DNA from: Ancylostoma caninum
Taxonomy: Eukaryota > Nematoda > Chromadorea > Rhabditida > Ancylostomatidae
Length of the DNA stretch: 64,000 nucleotides
NCBI GenBank assembly: GCA_037903475.1
Contig: JBAJFG010000074.1
Coordinates: 744,001 to 808,000, forward strand
Reading direction: 5' to 3'
Below, in pieces: positions 25,540-37,364 of this stretch. Position 1 is the first letter of the stretch. Every line of letters starts with the position of its first letter. The notes below the pieces were generated by a model, which was not told the DNA's origin, made no database searches, and was given only the letters and a program-made list of their open reading frames with translations. Position numbers and translations under genes: made by a program.

Positions 25540-27010
25540 ACATATGAGTCAATCTAACTAGTTTTCTGGGCATTTGAATAGTTGAACAGTAGAATCAAAC
25601 CGTGATTGTATTGAATGATGAGCGAAACAACAAAAATTTGAAGAAAAGACAGGGCTGAAAGGAAGGCAGTAAGGAAATCAGCTCTATATGTCAAGAGCTA
25701 ATTTTCCGAAATACTGGATACTTTTCACCTAAAATTGTTTCTGCAAAATATGAACTCTTTAAATGGTAAGGTTAGCACATCACATAGATGTCACTGTAAT
25801 TCTCTTACTGAAAATGGTGTAAACATGCGTAAAAATAATGGAGGGTGACAATGGTCCCCAAAAATTAGCTAGGTTTTTGAAAACTGAAATATTAAGCGTG
25901 TAAAAGATCCTCAGTGACGTCATCAAGGTGTCGGGACTCAACTGAAAACTGGAACTGCGTCTGGATCGGTATTGGAGTGGGCGCTCTTAAGCACGCTTAA
26001 CCAGATGGAATTTTTCCGAACTACGAGTTTTTACTCCGGGGCTGCGTTCTACTCGACATCTACGTGTCGCATAGCACATACTAATGGAGATTTAGAAGAG
26101 CAAAATTTGGGAGTTTACCCTATCTAGCAGGTAGGGTACCCTAGCCGTGAAATTCTACCCCTCTTCAGGAATGGAGAGCTTCTTCTTGTTGCCCTTACTG
26201 ATCTCAGCATCTTGCCCTACTAAAATACATTAAAAGTCGGTCGCGGATACAGCGCAGCAAGGACGACTCATCGAGAAAGTGCAACAAATTAGGCCGTAGC
26301 GCTATATGTCGCATCGCAACGCTGTCTCTTCTCATTTCATCGACGAAACAAGTCTTCCAACCCACGTAGAGATGTTTCATTGCGAATAAATGCTTATATC
26401 GCAGTATCTCCCGATGGACGTCGCTGTTACGGTGCCTGACCAGGTGAACGAAACCGGCTCCGGCGCTGGCATATCGCCGCGATATCGCCAAATTCCACTG
26501 GCGATCTGCCAACAAATTCGGTTGTTCCATCGAAGAACACTACGGGACTGAGTTCTTAGTGGGATCTACTGCGGAGCACTTACCGAAGGGAAAGATCCGG
26601 TTCAACGGGCGTCGCGACGCCGTCATAAGTTGCTGCGTATCACATGTTGCTAGTCATACGACTAGGTAAACTGCTTGAGAAAGAAGTTCTCAGCAGAAAA
26701 TGATAGCGTTGGCGCGAGGAGGGGCTTGAGCATAGAAATTTAGAGCAACCGGTGCTAATAAATGCACTTCTGCAGGTTATTACTTCAACGGGTCATTCAA
26801 AGTTTAATTAATTCTGGCTAAACTACTGGTGAAACTGCAGGCTTCTTAAGTTGATAACTTAAAGAAGAAATTTTCTAGAGTCAACATTATTCACGTCATT
26901 TGGTTAGTTGTTTACTAATTTGCTTATTTGCACCATTCATATTTTACACATCCCGCGATGTTAAACCAATTATCATAATTTGAAAGAATAAACAAGTAAA
27001 CAAATAATAA
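25540..27010. other. Gene-poor stretch
   Basis: No confident gene. At 26530-26204 the minus strand is open for 108 codons (with VHREILRYKHLFAMKHLYVG) in GC-richer DNA. It has no splice-defined ends or recognisable family. Confidence 0.35.
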
Positions 27011-27011
27011 A

Positions 27012-27620
27012 TCTGTATATATAAAAACGAATGTCTCTATGTCTATGTATGTGTGTATGTGTGTGTATGTGTGTGTACGTATGTGTATGTATGTATGTAA
27101 CGAACAGAAATCGCGGAGGGTGAACTGATCGGGACCAAACTTTGCAAACGTGTGCCTTAAGGGCAAGCGGAGGTTTTAAGCTGCCTTGCACCTGAGATTA
27201 TCGATTTGTTTATCAATTATATCGATTTTATTGATTTTTCGCCATTTTCGTCCCAGACGCGGTGAAGACATGTCTACTGAGGTATGTCAATACGGTGAAC
27301 ACGAATATGACAACCATTTTGTATGACACTATCGATGTATCGATTTTATTGATTTTTCACCATTTTTGCCCCAGGCGCAGTGAAGACATGGTTACTGGAA
27401 TATGTGAATGCGCTGAACACGAATTTGCCAACCATTCTGAAGGATTTACCAGCAAAACGACTTTACTTCATTTTTGAGGGAAGTGGACGGGATGAAGAAG
27501 TGTCACTTAAGCTGATCACCAGATTATGAATATCTTGATAGGATTCCTTTAGTTGTTGGCATCAGCTTTAAATAGCCTGGAGTAATAGAAGACCCCAGCA
27601 AAGCCGGGTTAACCGTGTAG
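27012..27620 (+). mobile_element. Helitron/Helentron-like non-autonomous element
   Basis: The left end resembles the common 5' end of invertebrate Helentron-type elements: TATATATAAAAACGAATGTC, a TATG/TG microsatellite (27035-27100), then a CGAACAGAAATCGCGG-type block. The right end has the hairpin-like ACCCCAGCAAAGCCGGGTT (27592-27610). Inside is an approximately 118-bp tandem duplication (units from about 27221 and 27339, each containing CGATTTTATTGATTTTTC). There is no transposase or helicase. The family call rests on end style, not on an alignment. Confidence 0.42.
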
Positions 27621-27624
27621 TAAA

Positions 27625-28485
27625 TAATATAATGGAGTGGACTACATACTCGGAAAAAACTGCAATGCAGCTTGAGCAAATAAAGCAGTGCAACTGCGAT
27701 ATCACCATGGCTTCTGTACATAATCGCAGACCATTTTATATTACCGAATCTGTCGAAATATAGGGATCCAAGCAATTTTCGGGACCAACTTTTTCCCTAA
27801 TTTCCCAAACATCGATATTTCATAGGTTTTTTGTAATCGCCTCCTGCTCGTAATCAAAAAGAGAAGACGAGGTCGACGCTTTATCCCACCTAGAATCGTT
27901 TTCAATCAATTTTACCCCTCCCCCGTACTATCCAAAAATTGCGGGGTGAATCAGTGCCTTGGTGACATTGGAAATCTACTTTGAAGGTCTGTGCTTAATT
28001 TACGTGTTTCTTTTCTACCTTGCTGGTTTCTGAAAAGCACTAGCAGTTAGAAGATAGTATGAACAAAGTACTATTAGATAAGACTAAGCACAGCAAAAAA
28101 AAAAACATAAGACTACGGCAGAGAAATATGCCAGCAAACAACGTACAGTAATTCATGCGCTCCTCCCGTCACATACTGCAATGAAGTAGCTACGGAAGTT
28201 ACAGTACTTCAGTCACTTGGAATCCCCGCAAACGCTTCAATCTGTTGCCGTCGCTAACTCTGTCGAAGAAGTCCCATCATAACATTGAAAAATGCAGCCT
28301 ATCCGTCCCGCCCATGTTTAAATATTCGTTCTAGTAGCAAAAATCAGCGCTACTGGGGGCAGTAGATACGACGAAATCGCGTTATTTCGAGCATATCCTT
28401 GGGCCACAACTCACATTGGGCGGGGATGGGGGGGGAGAGAAAATATCCACCAGTGCTGCAATTGAGATTCGCATCATGAACATTT
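27625..28485. other. Gene-poor stretch
   Basis: I see no coding or structured feature beyond a short run of G (GGGGATGGGGGGGGAGAG near 28423) and ordinary AT-rich DNA. Confidence 0.4.
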
Positions 28486-28487
28486 AT

Positions 28488-28960
28488 ACTCAGACAAAAT
28501 GTCAGAAGGACCGCAGCAGAAAGAGATTGCGCTCATGTGGTTAAGGAGCAAGAGACGCAGAAATAAAAATTTTCGGAAGGACCGCAGCAGAATGCAAGAG
28601 AGATAGAGAGAGAGAGCGTTATACACCCTCCTTAAGTACGAAGCTCAGTTTTGCTGCGACCAACAAGAATCAGCGGTTTTGGACTTCAAATGGGAAATTG
28701 GCTGTATGAGTATGTTGGACCGTAAAGCCACTGACCCTCAGCGAGGTTGTCATTTTTGCTTGAGGGTACCGCGGCGTGGTGTTCCCACGAGAGTGGTTGC
28801 GTAACACATTTCTGCGGAATTGGTGCTCACATCCCCGTAGCCATTCGGAAGGAGCGCAGCAGCTATTCGGAAGAAATGCAGAAGGAACCCGGAAGGACCG
28901 CAGGTCACCTGTCGGTTCTTCCGGTCTTCTGCCGCGGTTCTTCCGAAAAAATATCTGAGT
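28488..28960. mobile_element. Fold-back element with repeated GGACCGCAGCAG motif
   Basis: The left end ACTCAGAC plus AGAAGGACCGCAGCAG mirrors the right end, whose reverse complement reads ACTCAGATATTTTTTCGG then AAGAACCGCGGCAG. The AAGGACCGCAGCAG motif occurs again at about 28577 and, diverged, at 28850-28900. Non-coding, about 470 bp, no clear target duplication. Confidence 0.5.
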
Positions 28961-28964
28961 AGAC

Positions 28965-31900
28965 TGAAGAACAGACCTGAATCAACGCATTTCTCCTCAC
29001 ACGAATATTCAGATTCACGTGAAAATCACATGGTTCGCAGAAACACTATATAATATTCATTGAGAAGCATTTGTGTATTTACTTCATTTACAAATCGCAG
29101 CACGGAGTATTGGGGCGACTTTGCTGTGCATTCAAGATTAAGGGGTAAAACTCGCAAATTCAAATGCTTTGAACGTTCCTGAACATAAAAAAAATACATG
29201 CTACTGAGAAATGCAAGGCTTCCCCTTCAGAGATGCCAGTGGAAATTTGCGAAGTGAACAATGGAAATCAAGGCAATAGGACTAAATAGACATTTCGTTA
29301 AAAAAGCCTTCCGAAAATATTTCCTTCTCTCATGGTCTTTGTGTTTTATGGTTTAGTTTTCTTGGAAAACTCTCCTGTAGTTGGCTAGGGGCTTCCCCCA
29401 AGAGCATAGAATCACGCATCACTTATCGAAAGAGCATAGCAAAACTAGTCGCTAGCTGACATTTTACACACTGAAGCCAAAACACCATGCAAAAAGCAGA
29501 GACGCAGACTACTTCGAAACGTGCGCCAAGAGTACACACTGATCGTAGAGCGTAACGCTGATGGATAGAACAAAATTCTATTTTCAGTGATCATAGAACA
29601 AAAAAGTGGAGACGCAGACAAACAGACAAAGAGAACAGACGCTCGGTTTAGCAGTTTCTGCCAGTAGTAGCAAAAACGACGAGAAAAAATGCGGGCTAAT
29701 GGATGTGTTTTAGGGAAAAATGTGAGGGATTGAAAAAGCCCCCGCAGTAGCTGGAGTCGCAGAGTGGCAGAGTAACTGGCACGGAGCCAGCCACACAACT
29801 GTGACAACTGTCACATTTGGCACCGGGCCAGCTGTAACTACTCACGCGCCAGTTAGCACGTTGAACTGATCATCGAAGAAAAACGAATAACGAGGGGGAG
29901 AAAGTGTGAGAGATGCAGCCGACGCGCGGCACGTCAGTCTCGAGTGACGTTACGCAGTAAACATTGGCCCGATGCCAAGTTCAAGAAGCATCCGGAAAAC
30001 TGGGGGTGAACTTGTTAATTATTACCAGTAAGGATGGCTAAATCGAGGCATTAACAAGTTTGAACACGTGGATCCATCCCTATAAAAACAAGTCCGAGAT
30101 ACTTGTTTCAACTTGTTCACAACGCAATCCGTACGAAACGGAGTATGAACAAGAGAATTATTTCTTCTCATATGGTTACTTAGAGTGCACTGGGTTAAAT
30201 TTCCTAGTAAAGCGTACGCTTCGGTAGTTAGCCACTTTACTGACCAGAATGACAGCTTTGGAAACAAACAACAATTGGATTTTGTTTATGCGTTATTTGG
30301 TTTGACTCCCAGGCAACTACCGTAATTACCCCTTAGCCCGAGAGCATCCCTCTTAAGTGCGCTAAAAATAACGCTATTAGCGCGAGATGATAGCATTAAA
30401 CGAGAAGTTCGTGCGAAGGACATAGGCCTCAGCGCTAGAGATGTTTACACGATTCCAAACAATGAAACACAGACGATGTGAGGAGGCGGGTGAGAGAGTG
30501 AGAGTGAGTGATGCGATGCGAAACACAACTACTCGAAGCGATCCCGAGGGTAATTGATCACAGATCACTGCAGGATCAACAACAACAAATAGCAGTGAGA
30601 CTTGCATCATGGACCGCAGCTACTGGGAATTTCACACAGTGATGGAACGTTTCAACTAAATTTTGCTTGCTTTACAGCATCAGATGCCTCGGGTAGTGTT
30701 TATGTGGAGTTTACGGGGTAAGCCTTAGCGTAGTTGATTTAAAAATGAATGAACAAGTCAACAATCAGATAGTTGTATAATTATTCTTGTTTTATTTGTT
30801 TACTTATCCATTACACTAAGAAAGGTGTGCGCCACAATACAACAGTACTCATACGATCATTGTTGTATATCTCATTGTTTAGCAACTTCCTTGGAAACTA
30901 CTGAAGAAAGAGACCATAGACCCAGGAGCACCAAAGAAGTCACACAACCGGTCTACTTCTTAGCCCCGAAACCGGAAGTGTGGAAAAATTTCTTGAATAA
31001 CTCTTTTAGCAATTGGATCTCTGGCATCACTCCTATGTTCCCATCTGAAAATAGTGGTTGAAATTAACGAAATTGTAATTCTAGTCCTAAGAAAACCCGA
31101 AAATAGTGGTGTGAAATACCGTTCTTGTCCTAGCCATGTGCACATCCCCATTTTGGTTCGGATTTATGGTGCAGTGGTATGACTTTCCTTGAAGATGGAG
31201 GATTAACGGGTCCCACTTTCAGGAAAACTACCTGCGGATATAATTGGGAGGGACTCGATGCAGCGAGTCTCTCTTACATAATTGTATCCTTAGGTGATTT
31301 TGCTGATTGATCACCAAAAATTTCTAAAATTTCAAATTTTAAGCATACTACCATGTAGAACGGACCATCCTGATCTGCTCCGTTTTGAAAATAGTTGAGA
31401 TTGAAGGCAGTTATGGAGAAGCCACGAAAAAAAAGCGCAAAATCGCAGACATCGCGCAGTTTCATCAAGCGACAGAGTTGGTATTGCACGTTCTCATTGT
31501 AAAACATTGCAAAATCTACTGGAACCTATTTAACTTTTATCATAACAGTTTCATAATGGCTTACCTGTTTTTTTTTTGTTAAGTCTTTTTCTGTGACATT
31601 GTTTCTCTGTATGTCACTATCATTGTAGATCTGATGTATGCGTCTTACACTATATTATGCTAAAATTTCTGACGAACGCTAATAAACAAGGTTATGTTGG
31701 ACTCTTTCGCAGAGTACAAACAAAACTACCGTCGAAATTCTGAAATTCCAACAAGGATGGGCCTCTCGTCTAGTCTCTGCTAGCAACAGAGGCCAAACTT
31801 TGCTCTATGCATAGTAGCGAAGTAACCAAGTAACCAGGAAACCATTGACCTCATACGCTTAACGTCGTAGATGTTGAACAATCGTAACAATACCACCCCG

Positions 31901-32815
31901 TAGAATATTCCATTGGTAAACGTGGACTGAGTTGGCCTCCGCCTAAGAACTCCAACGCAATCGCTCCGGATACGGTCATGCATTATTCAGCGTAGCATAA
32001 GCGCTCGCACCTAGCGCTGCATAATTCTGGCGAGATCATTCTTAGGGTTTTTCAATACCTGTGCAGATTTTCGCGCACGACACAATCGTTGTGAAGATGG
32101 TGGGAGCAGAATCCTCAGTTGTATTGGTCTGCTGCACTACGTCCTACTTTACAGCCATCGGATATGTCATATAGCTGTCATATAATAAAGCCGTGCGCAG
32201 TGGTATACTAGAGGGCCAGCTGCTGAGAATGCGCGACAACTGACAAAGGAGTTAAGTCTTTTTCGAGTAGTACTCACTACAATGTCAGCAGATACAGACC
32301 TGGTTCACTAATTATACGTAAACATTATACTCAGGACCGAATAAAAATCGAATAATTCAACTGATTTGATTATTTAATCAGGACTAGATCAGAAGAATTC
32401 AAATGTTCAAAGAACAGGGAGACATCTGAACAATATACTTATTTGGAATCGAATTTTTGAATATTGAATATAGGTATCTAATGCATAATTCGGTCATAAG
32501 CATTGAATATATGTGCTGATCTATGTCGTGTTTTGATATAAAGTAAGCACTTAGATATTTATTTACTGATACATCAAGTCTTCATACCAGCAACAATTTA
32601 TAGGGCAAAAAACATAGGTGAGGAAAGTGCTGAGTGCATCCGAAAGAGACCTCTTTCAATAATTGTAAAGACAACAAAAAATATAAATATGTAGGTGCAC
32701 ACTGCAGTGGTATTAGTCGCTGCTACATGAACAGCCAAAAGGTCGATCTTTAGGCTAGCCAGGCTTTCATTGGGTTTGGTGATTCGGTAGCAATCGCAGA
32801 GATGAACAGGGCTCA
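28965..32815. other. Gene-poor stretch
   Basis: No gene supported on either strand. Open frames up to 120 codons (29807-29445 minus; 30825-31061 plus) lack splice context and recognisable domains. A CpG cluster lies at about 29890-29950. ATTC/GAAT-rich DNA at 32330-32560 (CCGAATAAAAATCGAATAAT) resembles the ends of the element at 53446-53645. Confidence 0.35.
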
Positions 32816-32818
32816 CCT

Positions 32819-32940
32819 GAAGCCTCATGCATCATTAAGATTACCCAAGGTAGATGTGTTGACGCCCATGTTGACGATAGGAAAGCTTGTGTGGGGTTAA
32901 CGCGTTTACCCTAGGTAATCTTGATGATGAATGAGGCCCC
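32819..32940. mobile_element. Fold-back MITE, family 'GATTACCC', copy 3
   Basis: The best-preserved copy: left GCCTCATGCATCATTAAGAT then TACCCAAGGTA; right, reverse-complemented, GCCTCATTCATCATCAAGAT then TACCTAGGGTAAACG. Arms of about 35 bp enclose a ~50-bp centre. Confidence 0.75.
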
Positions 32941-32944
32941 TGGT

Positions 32945-34045
32945 TAACGACTAACCCGCGCAACTCACCACAGGGCCAGGCATTCGTTTCTCATCTCATT
33001 CCGCCTTAGAGTGAATGTGGTCTGTCCCTTCTACATGATTTTTGATGAACGATCTAACACGTCTGAGTGGCAGTGCTCCACCATCGGTGTCGAAGATTTT
33101 TATGTGGATGGCATCATCAACGAACTTTTAATACAGAGCTTCAAACGACTTCGACGACGACGCAAAAGGCCTTTAGATATTTATTTTTAACGCTATTTTT
33201 GATCGGAGCATTAGCTTAGCAATCTCTGACACGCGTTTTTGCACTTTTGCCTTCGCAAAGCGAAAGTTCCTAAGGCATGAACACAGCTTATTTCTAAGGC
33301 CTTGTTTAACATTAAGGGCAAGCTTTGGTGTTTATCGCATGAGTAATATGTCGATGATTAACTGCTGATTTTCCAAACACATCAGATTCTTCCAAGATAA
33401 TATAACACAACTTCGTCAACAACGTGTGCCAAACAGCATACTGCCCTCGGAAAGACGACAGAAATAGCCAGGAAGCTACTGCAGAAAAAGAACAACATCA
33501 AAGATAGACGGAGATAATGTCGGTGCGCCCAATTTATCTTGGATGGTGAGATACGAAAGTGAACGGGGGCGTGGCATAACTGCAAGCCCTGTCGTCTGGC
33601 TTTTTCTACGGGTTGAACGTTACATTCTTTTCAAGCAAAACTTTACCTGCACGGTTGGAATAGCAGCTTTACAGGTTAACGGATTAGTAACTTGTGTCCA
33701 TTTTTAATGATTAACGAAATAACGCCGACGTGGATGCTCGATCGCTCTTTATAGTTGCTTTTTGCGCAGAATTGTGGAGCAACCACTAGTTACCTAATAA
33801 CTTGCCCGCTCATTAACGAGTTACCAATAAGAACGATTAACGACAAGTCAGTAATTAACGAATCACCTCTTACTGTTTATAGCACAACTCATTTCCTTAT
33901 CGTTGGCCAAGTTTTTCGTTGATTTTTCTACTACTTTCAAACTTTGTTCTTGATTGCGCATGAAACTTCATGGCGGCATAGAGGAAATTCCTTAGACGAT
34001 TCGTCACTCTATGATTGCTTTAGTCATGCCCAAATAAAGCCGAAA
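32945..34045. other. Region upstream of gene A
   Basis: No gene is supported between the MITE and gene A. TTAACG-type words recur at 33670-33860. The duplicated upstream block found before genes B and C is not recognisable here. Confidence 0.35.
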
Positions 34046-34050
34046 ATTTC

Positions 34051-34060
34051 TATAAAAAGG
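34051..34060 (+). promoter_or_regulatory. TATA-like box upstream of gene A
   Basis: TATAAAAAGG lies 32 nt before the start codon of gene A. In B and C the equivalent position (31 nt before ATG) is a pyrimidine-TTTCAG/TTCCAG splice acceptor instead. So A either uses this as a core promoter or has lost the trans-splice acceptor. Confidence 0.35.
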
Positions 34061-34091
34061 GGCAATTACGGTGGAGCGCCAGAGTCGCAAA

Positions 34092-36165
34092 ATGCTTCGC
34101 TATCTGTTTCTCATCGTCCTTTGCAAGGTATGCAAAGTTTTGCCTATGACATGGTAGTCTCAAAAATCCGCACTTCCGTACAGCACAAACAAGAAACGGT
34201 GAAATCAGGTCAGGTGCCGGTCACAGCGAAATTTCGGAAATTTTCTGTATCAAAATGGCCTTACTCAGCAGAGAAGGAGTGATGGATTTGCAGGCAGCTC
34301 ATGAATACGATGAAGATTTCTATAATGCATCTGCACCCCCGGCTTCCAAGCAGGTTGAACAATATGAGCTCCAAAAAAGATTGGCACAAGAAGGAGAGGA
34401 GAATTTGCAGGTAACTCATGAATACAATGACTATTCCTATAATGGAAGCACTGATTCCTACGAGGTTGAACCAGATGAGGTCGAAAAAAAGGTTAGCTAC
34501 TTTTTTGGCGATTCTAAGAAGAATCGAAGCGATGGTGAGAGAGACAAGAAAATTTCCCTCATACGTTCGCTGTTGTCCCGGCACCTGACTGAAACACCGT
34601 GAGAAAATTGACCCAAATGGAAGGTTAACACTCAACGAAATGCGCTGCCATGAAATCTGGTGGCTTACGCAGTGCGTCTTTGAATTCGTCTGCAAGTACG
34701 GTTGCAGTGTGGTATCGGCCGGCTGATCACCTGGTTCGATCTGATTTTTACAAATTTTCCTTCCTTTTTCATTCTTTAAATTCTGATACGTATTTGGTAT
34801 GATTCCCTCCATTTTGATGTATACCAACCTTCACTTAGTGCAGCCTCCGACCAGAAGCACCCTCGCGTCTCCTAACATCGCTTGAACCGCCGATCAGCCA
34901 TCAGCGCTGCAGTGCAGCCGTACTTGCAGACGATGTTACAGACGCACTCTCTTAAATACTTGACAATGCGTATACGGTGAACATCAATGGTGCTGGCCCA
35001 TCTGCGCCCTCGAGGACGTCGCGCAACCGCACCGCGCGTGCTGTAACCGATGTTTCTTCTGCTGTTATGCTATTTCTAGCAGTTTTTCCACCCGATTCTA
35101 AGTAAATATTTTTGAAAAACCCTTGTGACTTGCTGTCGTCAAGAAAATTCTAATGCGAGCACCACTTGCTGCATGAGGCCGCGGAAAACGCACTCTCATC
35201 GACCCCTGCTGTAGATTACTGTCATATTCCATGAGGAGCATGACGTTTTCGGTCGCTGCTGCAGTGGCGACACTGGTTTTGGTGCGTATCGATTGGTTGT
35301 CGACGACAGCGGCATGCGACACCCCGCCCACAATCGATATGCATCAAAACTAGTGTCGTCGCGCAGCAGCCACCGAAACTGCTATGCTCCTCGGGTTGTG
35401 TGACAGCAGCCTCATAAATACCATGAAAATGTATTAGTTTCTTTTTCTCATTTTTTTTAATCCCGCAGACTTAAAAAAAATCGGTTATTTACTCAACAGC
35501 TGTTCAGTTCTGCGTCTGAATCCCTAACTGCTACCCCCTATTTTTTAAAATTTCCTCGGATAGAAGAAGCGCAAAGCCCAGACTCGGATTTCATTACCTC
35601 TGCGCCGTAAAACTTTCCAGAAACTGTGGCCCACCGTACCAATAACTGTACTGTGTAGGTCTATGCCAAACCACATTGGTCTACTGCAAACTCTATGGAT
35701 GTGATACTGGAATCCGAGCGCGAATATAACAAGGAGAACTGGGAGACCATGTACGACGATTTCGACGAACTAGTACGTACTACTCTTCTCTGTCACAATA
35801 CATTCTTCCATATGTCTGCCTTATTGCAGTTCGACGCCTTCGCCAAACGTCAGGGGTCCCACTTCAACAAGAGGAACCTACAAAGAGATGAGGGATTCTA
35901 CCAATACGACGTGCCTAAGGCAAAATATGGAGTGCATGGAGCCGACTGCATGGAGGTCTGATCATTTTTTGAACGGTGACGTTCCGGCGATCAATACATT
36001 GATTTTCAGTTCATAAAGTTCTTGCTCGATCTCAGGCCACAGAAGTTTCACCTTCGGTACGCTCATGTCAGATGTGGCCGCATGACGTTCTCGCTTTGCC
36101 TGGCATTCTCTTGCCCAAATTACGGCTTCAACAATACCACACTATTATACTATCATAAGTGGTGA
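34092..36165 (+). CDS. Gene A: small secreted four-cysteine protein, tandem family (four exons)
   Basis: Exons: 34092-34127, 35659-35772, 35830-35955 and 36010-36165 (stop TGA). All introns are phase 0, giving about 143 residues. Exon 1 encodes only MLRYLFLIVLCK, a short hydrophobic signal peptide. Exon 2 starts VYAKPHW and ends ETMYDDFDEL; exon 3 starts FDAFAKRQGSHFNKRNLQR and ends GADCME; exon 4 contains RCGRMTFSLCLAFSCP. The four mature cysteines (one in exon 3, three in exon 4) align with those of B and C, suggesting two disulfides. AATAAA follows at 36176. I recognise no family; secretion is inferred from the leader. The donor of intron 3 (GTCTGA) is poor. Intron 1 holds an extra in-frame acidic module (34294-34602) that may be an additional exon, plus two fold-backs. 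Confidence 0.7.
34294..34602 (+). CDS. Candidate extra exon(s) of gene A: acidic tandem module
   Basis: Open frame continuing in phase 0 from exon 1 of gene A if a TTTGCAG acceptor at 34293 is used. It contains an in-frame 117-bp duplication: both units begin TTGCAG-G-CTCATGAATAC (34288 and 34405) and encode AAHEYDEDFYNASAPP and VTHEYNDYSYNGSTDS, rich in Asp, Glu, Tyr. Each unit starts right after a TTGCAG that could be an acceptor and has AG|GTTGAA after 60 or 54 nt, so it may be two tiny exons or one longer exon. A further donor candidate is GTTAGC at 34489. Otherwise the frame stops at 34602. Expression is unproven. Confidence 0.4.
   Translation, partial: AAHEYDEDFYNASAPPASKQVEQYELQKRLAQEGEENLQVTHEYNDYSYNGSTDSYEVEPDEVEKKVSYFFGDSKKNRSDGERDKKISLIRSLLSRHLTETP
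34668..34951. mobile_element. Fold-back element in intron 1 of gene A
   Basis: The left arm includes GTCTGCAAGTACGGTTGCAG and the right arm CTGCAGTGCAGCCGTACTTG then CAGACGA. The arms are about 70 bp with mismatches around a 145-bp centre. Non-coding. Confidence 0.6.
35231..35395. mobile_element. ATCGAT-core fold-back, copy 1
   Basis: Left GAGGAGCATGACGTTTTCGG and right, reverse-complemented, GAGGAGCATAGCAGTTTCGG. The inner parts carry CGTATCGATTGG and CCCACAATCGATATGCAT. It shares this core with copies near 36.4, 49.6 and 61.9 kb. Located in intron 1 of gene A. Confidence 0.6.
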
Positions 36166-36175
36166 AAACTGATGA

Positions 36176-36181
36176 AATAAA
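36176..36181 (+). terminator. Polyadenylation signal of gene A
   Basis: AATAAA 10 nt after the stop codon. Confidence 0.6.
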
Positions 36182-36189
36182 GGAGTTCA

Positions 36190-37360
36190 CAGCTGTCGTG
36201 GCGAAAATTCTTTTTGGGATGCACACAGTGGAGAGAATCCAACAAACCCGTATGGCTCCAACTTGACAAGATATACCAATGTTCTCTCGCTTCATCAAAA
36301 AAAAAAACAACTTTCATGGGCCATGTCAACAAGTATGGATAGCGGAAGATCGCCTAGGCTGCTTCACTCCGCGTAAAGTGTGGTGGACGCCAGCTATATC
36401 GATTCTGGTATCTATCGATTTTTAGGCGATAAATCGCCGCCGAGCTAACCACAATCGATACATACCAAAATCGATATCGAATGATCACGCGGTGGTGCGG
36501 GATGATACACACAAAAAAAATTCGTCCGCAATCGTCATACACGAGATCACCTTACCGGACTGACACCCCATCCAGTACAGAATATCATAAATAGGGTAGA
36601 TGACACTTAAGCACCAGAGATGTTAGACATAGCCGGAGCTGGGCCTAGTGGATGGGATTCTTAAGCGCGAAATTACGTCGCGCCTTATCCTTGACTTGGT
36701 GACACGCGACGCATCTCGCTGTGATGCGGCAAAAAAATTGCCGCGCGATTGTTAAATAAAAGTGCCCTAGCCGCCTGCCAGATCAACCCAACCGATGTCA
36801 TCTATGAGACCTATTTATACCAACTCTTTGCGTGCGTCAAACGTACGCATCTAATTCAACGTACACCATGCTCGAATGCGCTATTTACGAATATTGGCGA
36901 ACATTTGTGAGAGGGGGATAAAAATTGCAACCTCTTCGTGTGCCCCTGCAATGTGCATCTTATCTGCGTCTGAACTGCATCTTCAACGAAGTTAGGCCTA
37001 TCCTTATCTCATCAAAGATTTCGGGCATCTCATGTGCGCACATATTTACTGTGAAGGCAATTTATACTAGATACGTGCATCCATACAATTAAAAATAGGC
37101 CCATTCGCAGGCCTCACGCAATTTCGACGCAGGTGGAACGCATGCATTTACGACCTTCGCAGCGGCTGCGCGATATTCTTATCCAGGGAGTATGTGTCGC
37201 GATGACCGGCGTTCGTCCAAAATCGTCCATAATTAGTTGTGTGCTTCTGATGCGGAACTAGCGCACCAAATATAGAATGCCCCGTAAATTGGACTTTATG
37301 ATTCCCATCCGTCTATCCAAAGAGTTCCAAATCTAGCTATAACTCGCTTAGACACGTTCT
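36190..37360. other. Spacer between genes A and B
   Basis: Contains an ATCGAT-core fold-back (annotated separately). GGCAATTTATACTAGA at 37059, the same end sequence as the MITE at 46172, marks a partial copy. No gene is supported. Confidence 0.4.
36369..36515. mobile_element. ATCGAT-core fold-back, copy 2
   Basis: Left TATCGATTCTGGTATCTATC and right, reverse-complemented, TATCGATTTTGGTATGTATC then GATTGTGG. The outer arms (CCGCGTAAAGTGTGG / CACCACCGCGTGATC) are diverged. Non-coding. Confidence 0.5.
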
Positions 37361-37364
37361 GTAA

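Noticed and set aside
31166..31245. tRNA-like segment with box A-like TGGTGCAGTGG
   Set aside because: No acceptable B box (GGTTCGANTCC) or cloverleaf pairing could be drawn. At most a very old SINE fragment.
34261..34827. 188-codon minus-strand frame
   Set aside because: It is antisense to the acidic module of gene A, which better explains the lack of stops.
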